From: Neolewinella xylanilytica
GTDB lineage: Bacteria > Bacteroidota > Bacteroidia > Chitinophagales > Saprospiraceae
Assembly: GCF_002934605.1 (NCBI RefSeq)
Contig: NZ_PTJC01000005.1
Span: 1,054,001-1,118,000 of the forward strand
DNA: 64,000 bases
Direction of reading: 5' to 3'
Shown here: positions 32,939 through 42,444 of the stretch, piece by piece
Position numbering within the stretch: the stretch's first letter is position 1
How the letters are laid out: every line of letters begins with the position of its first letter
The notes under the pieces: generated by a model
Database searches by the model: none
What the model saw: only the letters and a program-made list of their open reading frames with translations
What the model was told of the DNA's origin: nothing
Position numbers and translations under genes: made by a program

Positions 32939-35900
32939 AGCTCTTCGGTTCTGAAGTCATCGGATCCGGTACGCATTATGGGGAGCGGAAACAGGCTTTG
33001 GTCGTTGACGAATATCTGCGCTTCGTACGTAATGTCCTCGGTGACCCTAGGCGACTGACTTCCGGACATTTCAGCTACCATTTGGCGAGCCAGGGCATCT
33101 CGGTCGGCGGCCAGATCCTGGGATTGCTCCAAAATATTTCGGACGACGTTTAGCAGCCGGTCATTGTCGTACACGGCGTAGGTGGCTACGACCTTCAGGC
33201 GCATATTGACTACGTCGTTCGGATAGAGTCCTTGTTGGGTAGTCAGTTCCTGGTACAATCGATCTTCTATGGCGTTCATGTTCCTTTGGTTGAAGTCACG
33301 CGAAGTTTGGATAATGTTAAGGGCGTTCCGGTAGCCGCTGCCCTGAAACCAGTCCGCGATCAGGTGCGCTCGCTCGAGGCGAATGCGCTGGGGGCCGGGG
33401 GCCAGGGGCGGTAAATTATCTCGGGCCTCGAGGAAGGCGGTTTCGACCTGGCCACCAAATTCGGTATCCACGTTCACTCCGCCGTAGGTGTTCCGTGGCT
33501 TCGGCACGAGATAGTCCCCGACAACCTCGTGCCGGAATTGCTCGCCGAAGGCGCCCTGCACGAGACTTATATCTACCCGAAAGGTTTTCGGATTGGGATC
33601 CTCGAAAGAACTGTACTGGTAGTTGACTACCAAATGGCTGTTCACGAGTTGGGGGTTGGGAGGCGGATCGACGCGGTATTGGGTGTGGGTATTCCGGAAA
33701 GTGAAGGTCTCGGTGAAATATTCGCCGGCCTTGGCAACGGCACCCGTAATGCCACCCCCTTGGAACAACAGGTTTTGAAATTCCTCTTTAAGGGAAACCG
33801 CTCTGGCAATCGCTCCATCTTCACCGGACGGGGCTTCATTGAAGTGCACGATTCGTCGGCGGGCCGCGGCGAATTGCGGGCGACCTACTCCCACGCCAAG
33901 CAACCGCTCCTCGGCAACTCCGGGATTGTTGCTTACAAAAGCGGATAGGGCGGCGTTAAGGCCCGGTAGAAAAACCTGATCGAAATTGCGGGTCTGGAAG
34001 CGGGCGTCTCCGCTGCCGGTGCCGAGTGGTTGCCGGTGCAGAGGCTGAACTATGCCCCGTTCCCGCAAGGCATCGCGTACATTATTCCACGCGGCCATCG
34101 CACTGTAGGTAGATTCTTCCTCCACCGCCTGGGTACTCACGGTATCCTGCGCCGCGGTATCGACGCTGGTAAATTCCGGCTCGTACTTTGTCAGGATCGA
34201 TTCCTCCCCAAACAGGTCAAACAACTCCGTCAGGATCGGCACCAGCGCTCCTTCGTCCGCGGTAGCCTCCGCGTTCTGCTGCACTGCCTCCTGGATGTCC
34301 GCCCGCTCGTCCTCGCCGGCTTCCACCGTCAGGGCGTCGGTAATGTCTTCCTTGGCCTCCGTTGCCGATTCCAGGGTAATTCCCAACTGGTTCGCGGCAA
34401 GCGGCAGGAGCTCGCGGATCCTCGGTTGGTTCTCTTCCGGACGTTGCCCGACGGTGGAGTTCCACTCCCGAATCTTCAGTTCCAGCTTCGTGGCCCGGCT
34501 GGCGACCATCACGTCCACGCCGGCCGTGGTGTCGATCCACAGCCGGTGGCCCTCATTGTCGGCCGAGAACCGGAATTCCTCGCCAACTTCATCATCCAGC
34601 GCACCCCCGTCCCCATCCTCCTCCCCACCCCCAATCCCCAAACCAGCCAGCAACCCCCGCGCCCGCTCCACCAAAAAGCCGATCGCCCGATCCACCGCCC
34701 CCAGTACCATTTGCTGGAAGCCCCCCACCACCTCGGCGATCTTCTCCGGCAGATTGCCCAGCCCCAGGAAGCCGGCGATGAAGTCGATGGCCGGCACCAG
34801 CATGCCCACCAGCGCCTGCTCGGTCTTGGCCGCCATGCCGGCGATGTTACCGGCAATCAGGTCGGCGATGCCGCCCACGATGGTCTGCACCAGACTGAAG
34901 ATGCGCGCCGCGTTCTCGAAGATCCACTTCAGCACCTTATAGATCGCCTCGATGGCCTGCAGTACCGCCCCCGCCGGGTTAAACAAGCCCAAGATGCGCA
35001 CCGTGGCCACGCTCACGATCGTCTCCACCATGTAGCTCACCGCCGCCTCGATCACGGTTTGCATCATGGCGGCGGGATCCAGCCGTTCCTTAATCATCTC
35101 GAAGATGCCCCCCGGCCCCTCCTCGATCAGCAAAGTGAGCAGTTCGTAAGCCTTCTCGATCAGTTCCACGTTCTGCTCGCCGATGTGCCGTACCAGGATC
35201 TCCCGGATGTTGGGCCATGTCAGCCCCATCAGCTGGAGGAAGAAGGTGATGATGCTCTTCAGGGAGGTATCCGGTGGTAGCTCTACGCCGACCGTCCCCA
35301 TCGCCGAGAAGAGCCAGTTGATAAAGCCCGTCAGCAGGTGATCGAAGAAGTTATCGAAAAAGTTGCTGAAGCCCAGTCGCACCGCGTCCATGAGGTTATT
35401 GGCGAAGCGCAGGGGATCGTCGGCGATGTCGGCGGCTACCTGCTCGATCTGGGCGATCAGGGCCCAGAAGGCGGCCGGCGCGATGCCCACCACCGTCAGC
35501 AGGCCGTTGATGATGGCCCGTACCGGGTCCTCGATGAAGGCGCCGATGGCATCGGCCACTTTCTGGATCAGCCCCTTCGCCGCTTCCCGGAGGGCGTCGA
35601 TGCGCTCGCGGGCTTCCTGCACCGCCGCGCCGGCCTGATTCACGAGGTCGTCGGTGAAGTCCTGCTGGGCGGTGTGAACGTCGTCGCGCAGCCCGGTCAG
35701 GCGCTCCTCGAAGCCCGCCTGCTGCTGGCTGGCCCAGTCCTGGAGGCCGGCGGGCAGATTGGAAAAAAGCTCGGCGATGTCGCGGTCGGCGTTGTCGATG
35801 ATCTCCTCGCAGGCGATCACGATGCCGTTCACGTAGGTGCTGATCTCGCGGATGAGTGCGCAGATGTCCCGCCCGAAGGTCCGCTCGGCCGAGGTGTAGA

Positions 35901-37224
35901 TGCGGGTGATCTCGTAGGGCAGGCCGGTGACGTCGTCCCAGATGGATACGATGGCCCCGCCGACCCCCTCGTGGCGCTCGTCCACCATGTCCTTGGCCCG
36001 CTGCAGTTCGGTGTCGAAGGCCGTAGCGATGCGTTCCTTACCCGTATTCCACATGCTCATCGCGGTGGTCACCATCGGCTCCAGCTGATCGTTTACCGCC
36101 TGCCGCGCGGTGCTGAAGATGGTCTCCGCCGCCGCGGCCGCCGCGATGCGCTGTTCCTCCTCCGACCCGGCCATCGCCACCTGCTGTTGCAGGCTGCCCA
36201 GCGTGGTCCGGTCGCGGCTCGCCTCCAGGGCCGCCAGGGCGCGAGACTCGACGTCGCGCATGCCCTGCCGACTGGCCGCGACGGCTTCCTCCTGTTCCAG
36301 CAGTACCTGGGCAGGGTTCTCGGCGGCTACCTGCTCCAACTCGGCCATGCCCTCGCGGGCGTCGGAGAAGGGCGGCCCGGGGATGTTTCGGGTCACCTCG
36401 TTGTCGATGTCGGCCTCGGCGATGCGGTCGGCGGTGGCGGCCCGGTCGGCCTCGAGGCTGACGTCGGACTCCGTGGCGGGGGGCGGGGTCACGTTAGCCG
36501 CCGCTACGTTCGGCAGGTCGCCTACCGGGGGCGTGTCGGGCAAGGGTTCGCTGACCTGCTCGGGGCTTCCGGTCGCCTCGGTATTCACGGCATCGTATTC
36601 GTCGGCGGCGGACTGGCTCTGTCCGGAGATGTCGTCGTTCAGCGCGTCGCCGACCTCCTGGGCCGCCGCTTCGGGGTCGGCGCGGCGCAGACTGGCCTCG
36701 TCCGGCGGCCGCTTGTTCTCGATGGCGTCCTGGATGTCGTCGCAGAGCTGCTCGATCTCCGGGCTCGGGGCCGGCTGTTCCCGTAGGGCGGCCGTGAGGT
36801 TGCCCTGGGCCCGGGCGGTGGTCTCCTGCTCCGGTTCCTGTACGTTGGCGCGGGCGCCCGCGACGCTTTCCGCGGGGGGCGGCAGGTTCTGCTGCCGGCT
36901 GCCGGTGGTGGCCATCGCCCCGGTGGCCCGGCTCGCCCGCGCCTGGGTTTGCTGTTCCAGGTCGGGAGGCGGGGGCGGGATGAGGAGCTCGACCTCGGGG
37001 GGAGCCGCGGCGGGGGCTTCCAGGGCAACCTCCTCCGCTACGGGTACTTCCGGCTGCGCTTCGGCGGGTGCGGCCGGTAGCGGGCTGACCAGCGGTTCGG
37101 CGGTCTGCAGACCGGGCCCTTTGGCCAGCAAGGACGGAGCGGTCCCGGAGCCGGCGGGCACCAAGGCCTCCCGCTGCCGTACCGGGGGCGCCGGCGGCCG
37201 TCGTGCCCGCTGCCGCTCCCTCAT
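32935..37224 (-). CDS. Candidate eCIS cargo toxin with nuclease-like C-terminus
   Basis: The 1429 aa product (start at 37224, overlapping the tape-measure stop as ATGA; an upstream Met would reach deep into that gene) has a modular build. Residues 1-180 are Pro/Ala/Glu-rich. About 190-600 is helical. About 610-860 is a long hydrophobic amphipathic region ending FIAGFLGLGNLPEKI. A Gly/Asp hinge follows near 870, then FRFSADNEGHRLWIDTTAG, a module seen before the variable tips of eCIS-associated toxins. The last part contains RLERAHLIADWFQGSG (His about 1287), then SRDFNQRNMNAIEDRL, resembling the DRGH and N...E motif of DNA/RNA non-specific nucleases. No HExxH DUF4157 motif was found. Toxin identity is inferred. 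Confidence 0.72.
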   Translation of the reverse strand: MRERQRARRPPAPPVRQREALVPAGSGTAPSLLAKGPGLQTAEPLVSPLPAAPAEAQPEVPVAEEVALEAPAAAPPEVELLIPPPPPDLEQQTQARASRATGAMATTGSRQQNLPPPAESVAGARANVQEPEQETTARAQGNLTAALREQPAPSPEIEQLCDDIQDAIENKRPPDEASLRRADPEAAAQEVGDALNDDISGQSQSAADEYDAVNTEATGSPEQVSEPLPDTPPVGDLPNVAAANVTPPPATESDVSLEADRAATADRIAEADIDNEVTRNIPGPPFSDAREGMAELEQVAAENPAQVLLEQEEAVAASRQGMRDVESRALAALEASRDRTTLGSLQQQVAMAGSEEEQRIAAAAAAETIFSTARQAVNDQLEPMVTTAMSMWNTGKERIATAFDTELQRAKDMVDERHEGVGGAIVSIWDDVTGLPYEITRIYTSAERTFGRDICALIREISTYVNGIVIACEEIIDNADRDIAELFSNLPAGLQDWASQQQAGFEERLTGLRDDVHTAQQDFTDDLVNQAGAAVQEARERIDALREAAKGLIQKVADAIGAFIEDPVRAIINGLLTVVGIAPAAFWALIAQIEQVAADIADDPLRFANNLMDAVRLGFSNFFDNFFDHLLTGFINWLFSAMGTVGVELPPDTSLKSIITFFLQLMGLTWPNIREILVRHIGEQNVELIEKAYELLTLLIEEGPGGIFEMIKERLDPAAMMQTVIEAAVSYMVETIVSVATVRILGLFNPAGAVLQAIEAIYKVLKWIFENAARIFSLVQTIVGGIADLIAGNIAGMAAKTEQALVGMLVPAIDFIAGFLGLGNLPEKIAEVVGGFQQMVLGAVDRAIGFLVERARGLLAGLGIGGGEEDGDGGALDDEVGEEFRFSADNEGHRLWIDTTAGVDVMVASRATKLELKIREWNSTVGQRPEENQPRIRELLPLAANQLGITLESATEAKEDITDALTVEAGEDERADIQEAVQQNAEATADEGALVPILTELFDLFGEESILTKYEPEFTSVDTAAQDTVSTQAVEEESTYSAMAAWNNVRDALRERGIVQPLHRQPLGTGSGDARFQTRNFDQVFLPGLNAALSAFVSNNPGVAEERLLGVGVGRPQFAAARRRIVHFNEAPSGEDGAIARAVSLKEEFQNLLFQGGGITGAVAKAGEYFTETFTFRNTHTQYRVDPPPNPQLVNSHLVVNYQYSSFEDPNPKTFRVDISLVQGAFGEQFRHEVVGDYLVPKPRNTYGGVNVDTEFGGQVETAFLEARDNLPPLAPGPQRIRLERAHLIADWFQGSGYRNALNIIQTSRDFNQRNMNAIEDRLYQELTTQQGLYPNDVVNMRLKVVATYAVYDNDRLLNVVRNILEQSQDLAADRDALARQMVAEMSGSQSPRVTEDITYEAQIFVNDQSLFPLPIMRTGSDDFRTEEL

Positions 37225-38414
37225 CGCCAGTCGACGTGGAGGGTTTGCCGCATGCGTTTCGACCGCACTAAACGTATACTCCAGGGCAGCCGCTCGAGCA
37301 ACAGGTCCTGGGGTTTTTCCTCCACGGTCAGACGCCATCCAGGGGCGTGCCAACTTAGGGCGCCGGAGCGCAGGAGAAACGCATCCCGGAAGGCGTGAAT
37401 GCCCGTGTTTTTCAATACCGCCCAGTGCCCGATCACGCCTTTCAGTAACTCGTCTGCGGCGACTCGGTCGGACGGCGCCAACTCCATTGCCGGCTCCAGG
37501 AAGTCATCCGGGTGGAGGCCCAGCAAGACCTTGGTGAGGGGCAGGTCCCACTCGGAACAGTCCGCGCTCCCGTGCACCAGGTAATGAAACAGCGTCGCGG
37601 CGCGCGGGAGATCGTCGCAGTCGACCTGTCGCAGGAGATAGTCGAGGTAGGGGTGGAGGATGACGATGCCGGCATTGGCGGGGTGCCAGGCGGGGGGAGA
37701 TGGAGTTTCCGCTTTGGACGGGTGCTCGGGCCTGACTTCTTCGATGGGATCGGTTTCGGGTGGGCATACCAACCGGGCCTTGGGTCGTGTCTTAGCTGAA
37801 AATAGGCGCTCCAACGCCGCTTGCCATGCTGCCGCTTGCTTGGGTGCGCTGTTCGGTACCGGCGAACTTTCCGGGTCGTCCGCCAGCCTACGGGTCAATT
37901 CCTGCCAGCTTTCCCCCTCCCAGTTGCATTGCACCTGCGTACACCGCCCTAAAAACACCGCGGGGGATTTCCGCCACGCCCGAAAGAGCAGGGTCCACTC
38001 CCATTCGCTCGCCGCCGCCAGCCACGATCGAACCAGCTCGCGGAGATCCGCACCGGATGCCGCCCCCCAGGGTAGATTGCCGGTGTGCAGGTAATCCAGC
38101 AATTGATCGAAGCGCGCGTGGTGTTGGGGGGAGGTCCGCGCCGACGGGACCGCTAAAGCCTTACTGAGTTGCGCTTGGATTTGCCGGGCCACCTCCGCTT
38201 CCAGCCGCTCGGCGTTCGCGATGGTGACCTCGATTTCCAGTCGATCGATGAGGCGGACCGAGCCGTCGTCGGCCTGGTCCAGGGAATGCTCCAGGGCGGG
38301 CAGAATACGGAACTCCTGCAGCCGGGCCAGTCGGTCGTACCAGCCGTCCTGTGGCTTCAGGTCGGGCGCGTCGAGGATCAGCGACTGCCGGTGAATATGG
38401 TGCCCCCGGCGCAT
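37221..38414 (-). CDS. Contractile injection system tape-measure protein (CIS_TMP-like)
   Basis: The 397 aa product starts with HHIHRQSLILDAPD, an opening typical of CIS_TMP proteins, and contains the family landmark NAGIVILHPYLDYLL near residue 250, followed by LPLTKVLLGLHP and a C-terminal FLLRSGALSWHAPGW segment. These proteins are required for assembly and proposed to set tube length (Afp14-like role). Its ATG overlaps the stop of the upstream gene (TGATG) and its stop overlaps the toxin start (ATGA), so all three are coupled. Confidence 0.85.
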   Translation of the reverse strand: MRRGHHIHRQSLILDAPDLKPQDGWYDRLARLQEFRILPALEHSLDQADDGSVRLIDRLEIEVTIANAERLEAEVARQIQAQLSKALAVPSARTSPQHHARFDQLLDYLHTGNLPWGAASGADLRELVRSWLAAASEWEWTLLFRAWRKSPAVFLGRCTQVQCNWEGESWQELTRRLADDPESSPVPNSAPKQAAAWQAALERLFSAKTRPKARLVCPPETDPIEEVRPEHPSKAETPSPPAWHPANAGIVILHPYLDYLLRQVDCDDLPRAATLFHYLVHGSADCSEWDLPLTKVLLGLHPDDFLEPAMELAPSDRVAADELLKGVIGHWAVLKNTGIHAFRDAFLLRSGALSWHAPGWRLTVEEKPQDLLLERLPWSIRLVRSKRMRQTLHVDWR

Positions 38415-41400
38415 CAGGTGCCGATGTTCGTGCTGGCAACGGTGAAGCAGCCGGTTTCGGGATCCACCAGTAGCAGGTGTACGGCGGCGGTAAGATCACT
38501 TTGGATAATCCCTACCCCGAACTGCTGTTCGTTGCTCAGATTGGGAATGCTGAAGGTGATGTCCCAGAAGAGATCGAGGTTTTGGAGGTCGCCGTCAACC
38601 GAGAGCTGGCGACCCTGTCCGCGACCGTCCACCCGGATCTCCACCTCCGAAGGCTGATCCCGGCAGAGGGCTTCCGCCGGGGCATTCGGTTCACAGCGGT
38701 TGACGCGGAAGCGATCGAAGCTGGAGGTAGCCGCGGCGCTTTGCTGGTCCTGATTGTCGGAGACGATGCGGGATTCGAAGTTGACGGCGGTCTTGGTGTA
38801 GGTCACCCGGCGGCGGCGGGGGAGGCGGGCGTCGCGATTGATGATGGCCTCCTGGTACTGAAGACCGACTTCCAGCACCCAGTCGTGGCAGTCGAAGAGC
38901 TCGGCGTTGAAGCGGTCGAAGGCTTCGTTATTTACGGAGGACAGGCGCAGACCGGGTTCCGAATTCGGTAGATTCAGCGGTCCATTGATATGGTCCTCGG
39001 CACCGGTAGCGATGCGGTCGAGGATGGCTTTGGTCACCTCCGGGAAGTTGGCTGCGGTGAGGATCGCGTTCACCCCCGCCAGGATGCGCCGGATGTCCGC
39101 GTTCATGCGCCGGAGTTCGACGGGGCCAAGGGCGAAGGCGTTGCCCGCCTCGTCCGTCAGCGTGAGTTGCAGTACGTCGAAGGTAACGCTACGGAATTCC
39201 GTGAACTGGCTGGGCCGTTGCAGCCATAGCGGGTAGCTGGCCCGGGTAGCGATGCCGTCGCAGGGCAGGCCGCAGTCGGGCTCGTCGACGGTGCAGGTGT
39301 GCGGACCGATGGCGACCTGGGTGCCGCATTTCGCCTCGGAATCGTCGGCCACGATCAGGGTGAATTCATTCCCGCTAGCGATGCCCCGGACGGTGCCGAC
39401 CGCCCCCTGTTCCAGGCTTTCCTGGCTGCCGTCGGGCTGCACGAAGGTGTAGGGTGGCTGACCGCCGATGACTTCGAAGTCCTGGGAGAACCGCTGGTTC
39501 TCGTCCGTACAGACGGGCGAGCCGACGAGGTTGACGGTGACCACGCCGCGCAGCGTCAACGATACCGCTACGCTGCCCGCGGCACTATCGGTGATCGTCC
39601 CGGCGAAGCCACCGAACACCTCCAGGGCCTCCTCCGGCAGTGGCTGGCGGTTGCCGTTCGCGTCCTCGAGGAAGTAAGGGGGCGTACCGCCGGACGCGGT
39701 GAAGGCCACTTCGCCGATCAGCAACGAGCGCATGGTCCGGGAACATCCGACCTGGCGAACCTCGGCAGTGAGCGGCTCGGTCGGCTCCTCCGGCGGGGCG
39801 GGCGGGAATACCTCGATGGGGATGCCGCCCCCGCAGCAGCGGTAGGGGAGGTAGAAGTCGGCGATCACCGTACCGATCGTAAGGCCGGGAATGGGGGCCT
39901 CCGCCCGCGGAAGCGCCAGGTTGGCGAGGTCGAGCTCCACGAATTCGTTGTCGTCCCGGATGGTGATCACCCGCGCTTCGGCGCCCGGCACCTCCAGGCG
40001 CACCTGCACGGGAAGTTGATCGACCTGGAGGCGGAAGTCGCCTTTGGCCACGGTAGCGGCGGCCAGATTCGCGCCGACCACCCGGAGGCGCGCACCGGGT
40101 ACCGGCTGGCCCGCGTTGAGAATGCGCCCGAGCAATCGGAATCGTCCCGGGCGGGGAGGCCGGAAGTCGCCCTCGGGACCGTGATACACCAGCACGAAGG
40201 TGCCGCCCAGCTCGGTACCCGCTTTGAATTGCAGGCCCGGGTGGTCTTGCTGGAAATTGGCGAACAGCTGCCGTCCCAGGATGATCCGCCGCCGGTCTTC
40301 GTACTCCGCGTACAGGGCTTTCAGGGCGTCGAAATCACCGGCGGTCAGGAGCTCGTCGAGCTGGTCCGACAGCTCCTCCAAATCGAGTTTCGGACTCGTG
40401 GTGGGGCTGCCGGCCTGGGCGTCGTTCAGGCCAAGGGCTAGGAAACGCGCCGTAAACCGGCCGCCACCGAGGAAGGTGCCGGACCAACTCTCCAGCGCGG
40501 CGAAATCGAGGTCGCGCAGCAGCGGCGTAAACCGGCCCGGCGTGGGGGCCAGGGCGTGGATGAGGAGTAAGTGGGCGATGTAGGCCGTGTCCAAACCAGC
40601 GTAGAAGGGGGCGGCGGCGGTATGCTGGGCGTAGTGGTCCTCGTAGAATTCCCCGACCGTACCGCGCAGGAATTGGTAATTCGGCAGCCGCTGGAGCAAG
40701 GGTGCCTGCACGTTCCCCCGTAGCCCGAGGGGCTGGCTGGTCTGCTTGTCGCTGAGGATCTTGGTATCGTAGATGCGGACGAGCACCTCCGCCAAGCGGC
40801 CCAGCAGGCTCTCCCGCAGCACGACGTACTGGCTCTGCAGGTCGCCGAAGTGAAGGTCGTACTCTTCGATCTGCAGGCCCGTCTGCAGGCGGCCGGTGCG
40901 CAGGGCGACCACGTCGATCGGCAGGCGGTAGGTTTCGATCTGCCGCCGGATCTCCGCCACGGCGGTGCGGTAATCTTCTCCGATGGCCCCCTCGATCCGC
41001 AGGAAATTGCGCGGCTCCAGATCGTAGAGCAGGGGGTTGCGGACGAAATCGTCTGAACTGTTCCACTCGTTGGCCCGGAAGCCGAGGTTTTCGTCCGAGC
41101 GGCCGACGGCGGTCAGGGCGGGGTTCCACACGCCCGGCAGATTCGCGGGATCGTAGTAGTAGGGAATGGCCTTCCGGGACAGGGGGCGGTTCAGGAAGGA
41201 AGGCGTGATCCGAATCCCCTGCACCGCCGGGCGGGTGCGGTCGTCCGGGGTGGGGAGCTGCGTATCCGTCACGAGGTACACCAGCCGCTCGAAGAGGTGC
41301 AGCAGCTCCCGGCGACCCGCGATCTGCCGGTTCTGGACGGGCGAGCTGACCCAGTTGTGGCGCATCCCGTTCGTGACGCCGGCATCGGTAAAGGTGTGCA

Positions 41401-42433
41401 GCACCAGGTGGCGGGGGAAAATATCCGGGTCCGGACAGCAGAGGCCGAAGAGTTCCTCCGCCCGCGCCCGCAGTTCGTCGTAGGCGTGGATGACGGTCAG
41501 CAGGTGGTCGTAGTAGTACTGGATCATCACCGCGTCGGGACTGTCCAGCAAGCTGCCGTCCGGCACGAAGCTCAGGCCCGTTATCCGTCCGGCAAAAGGG
41601 TTGGCGGGGTAATCGGGCAGGAGGGGCGACAGGGTCTCGAAGGCCGCGTCGAGTGCGCCCTGCACGCCGGTCAGCGTGGCCGAGGAAAGGGCGCGGGTGT
41701 AGGTGGTAAGGACGTCGCGGGTCGTGACCGGCGAGGTGTTCGGAACGTCGAAGCGGGGTCCGCGCAGCGTGGGCAGGGCCAGGCGGTCGGCGTAGGATTG
41801 CCCCAGGGCGTAGTAGGCTTCGACGCCCGGGTGGTCCTCGGCCAGGACGCGGCGAATCTCCTCGAGATCTCCCCGGCGGATGAGCAGGGGGCGTACCGCC
41901 GTCTCCACCGTCCGACCCTTGTCGTCGCAACTGGTGGGGGTACAGTTGCTGTTGTCCACCGCCCGGCATTCGAAGAACAGTAGGAGCACCTTTTCATCAC
42001 CTTCCCCCGCGTCGGTATCCTGGTTGGTCCCGGTCAGAAAGTTGCGGGTTAGGGCCACGGCCTCGCCGTCGTCGTCGCGGTCGGTAGTCAGTTCCCAGAG
42101 GGGGTAGGTCGCATTCGGGTCGCCCGGCAGGTTAAAGAAGGTGTAGTCGATGTCCTCCGGCATGGTATAGGGCCGGCGGAACTCCAGGGGCTCGTCCTCG
42201 TCCCAAATGATCAGGTGTCCGGCCGAAGTCACGCCGCAGCCCCGGCTGATGGTCAGCTGGTTTCCCGCCTCGTTGAGGCTGGCTTCCAGTCCACAGACGA
42301 TCCCGATGCCGATCAGGTGGGTCCGGGTCAGGCGCTCCTGCTCGTAGAGGTAGTCGTAGAGCTGGTTCAGGTTCTTGCTGGTCAGGATCTGGTTCGGCGC
42401 GAACTGAGGATAGGCGGGGAAGGTGGGGAGCAT
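38414..42433 (-). CDS. Large eCIS protein with carboxypeptidase-regulatory-like and SprB-like modules, candidate fibre
   Basis: The 1339 aa product begins PQFAPNQILTSKNLNQLYDY, an opening I associate with Bacteroidota injection loci. The first ~740 residues are mostly helical and include a Cys-containing FECRAVDNSNCTPTSC segment. About 760-845 resembles a carboxypeptidase-regulatory beta sandwich (RILNAGQPVPGARLRVVG). About 900-1045 has two SprB/PKD-like units (GGTPPYFLED and GGQPPYTFVQPDG), folds common in Bacteroidota surface adhesins. The C-terminal ~290 residues are beta-rich. It lies where tail-fibre or accessory baseplate genes sit, so target binding is a reasonable inference, not shown. 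Confidence 0.7.
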   Translation of the reverse strand: MLPTFPAYPQFAPNQILTSKNLNQLYDYLYEQERLTRTHLIGIGIVCGLEASLNEAGNQLTISRGCGVTSAGHLIIWDEDEPLEFRRPYTMPEDIDYTFFNLPGDPNATYPLWELTTDRDDDGEAVALTRNFLTGTNQDTDAGEGDEKVLLLFFECRAVDNSNCTPTSCDDKGRTVETAVRPLLIRRGDLEEIRRVLAEDHPGVEAYYALGQSYADRLALPTLRGPRFDVPNTSPVTTRDVLTTYTRALSSATLTGVQGALDAAFETLSPLLPDYPANPFAGRITGLSFVPDGSLLDSPDAVMIQYYYDHLLTVIHAYDELRARAEELFGLCCPDPDIFPRHLVLHTFTDAGVTNGMRHNWVSSPVQNRQIAGRRELLHLFERLVYLVTDTQLPTPDDRTRPAVQGIRITPSFLNRPLSRKAIPYYYDPANLPGVWNPALTAVGRSDENLGFRANEWNSSDDFVRNPLLYDLEPRNFLRIEGAIGEDYRTAVAEIRRQIETYRLPIDVVALRTGRLQTGLQIEEYDLHFGDLQSQYVVLRESLLGRLAEVLVRIYDTKILSDKQTSQPLGLRGNVQAPLLQRLPNYQFLRGTVGEFYEDHYAQHTAAAPFYAGLDTAYIAHLLLIHALAPTPGRFTPLLRDLDFAALESWSGTFLGGGRFTARFLALGLNDAQAGSPTTSPKLDLEELSDQLDELLTAGDFDALKALYAEYEDRRRIILGRQLFANFQQDHPGLQFKAGTELGGTFVLVYHGPEGDFRPPRPGRFRLLGRILNAGQPVPGARLRVVGANLAAATVAKGDFRLQVDQLPVQVRLEVPGAEARVITIRDDNEFVELDLANLALPRAEAPIPGLTIGTVIADFYLPYRCCGGGIPIEVFPPAPPEEPTEPLTAEVRQVGCSRTMRSLLIGEVAFTASGGTPPYFLEDANGNRQPLPEEALEVFGGFAGTITDSAAGSVAVSLTLRGVVTVNLVGSPVCTDENQRFSQDFEVIGGQPPYTFVQPDGSQESLEQGAVGTVRGIASGNEFTLIVADDSEAKCGTQVAIGPHTCTVDEPDCGLPCDGIATRASYPLWLQRPSQFTEFRSVTFDVLQLTLTDEAGNAFALGPVELRRMNADIRRILAGVNAILTAANFPEVTKAILDRIATGAEDHINGPLNLPNSEPGLRLSSVNNEAFDRFNAELFDCHDWVLEVGLQYQEAIINRDARLPRRRRVTYTKTAVNFESRIVSDNQDQQSAAATSSFDRFRVNRCEPNAPAEALCRDQPSEVEIRVDGRGQGRQLSVDGDLQNLDLFWDITFSIPNLSNEQQFGVGIIQSDLTAAVHLLLVDPETGCFTVASTNIGT

Positions 42434-42444
42434 GGCGGAAAGCT

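Noticed and set aside
37225..37353. Longer N-terminus for the candidate toxin
   Set aside because: It would overlap the tape-measure gene by 133 bases; the ATGA-coupled Met at 37224 is the usual arrangement in this operon.
40335..41969. 544 aa minus-strand ORF in another frame of the 1339 aa gene
   Set aside because: Arg/Pro/Gly-rich shadow composition and full overlap with a better-supported coupled gene.
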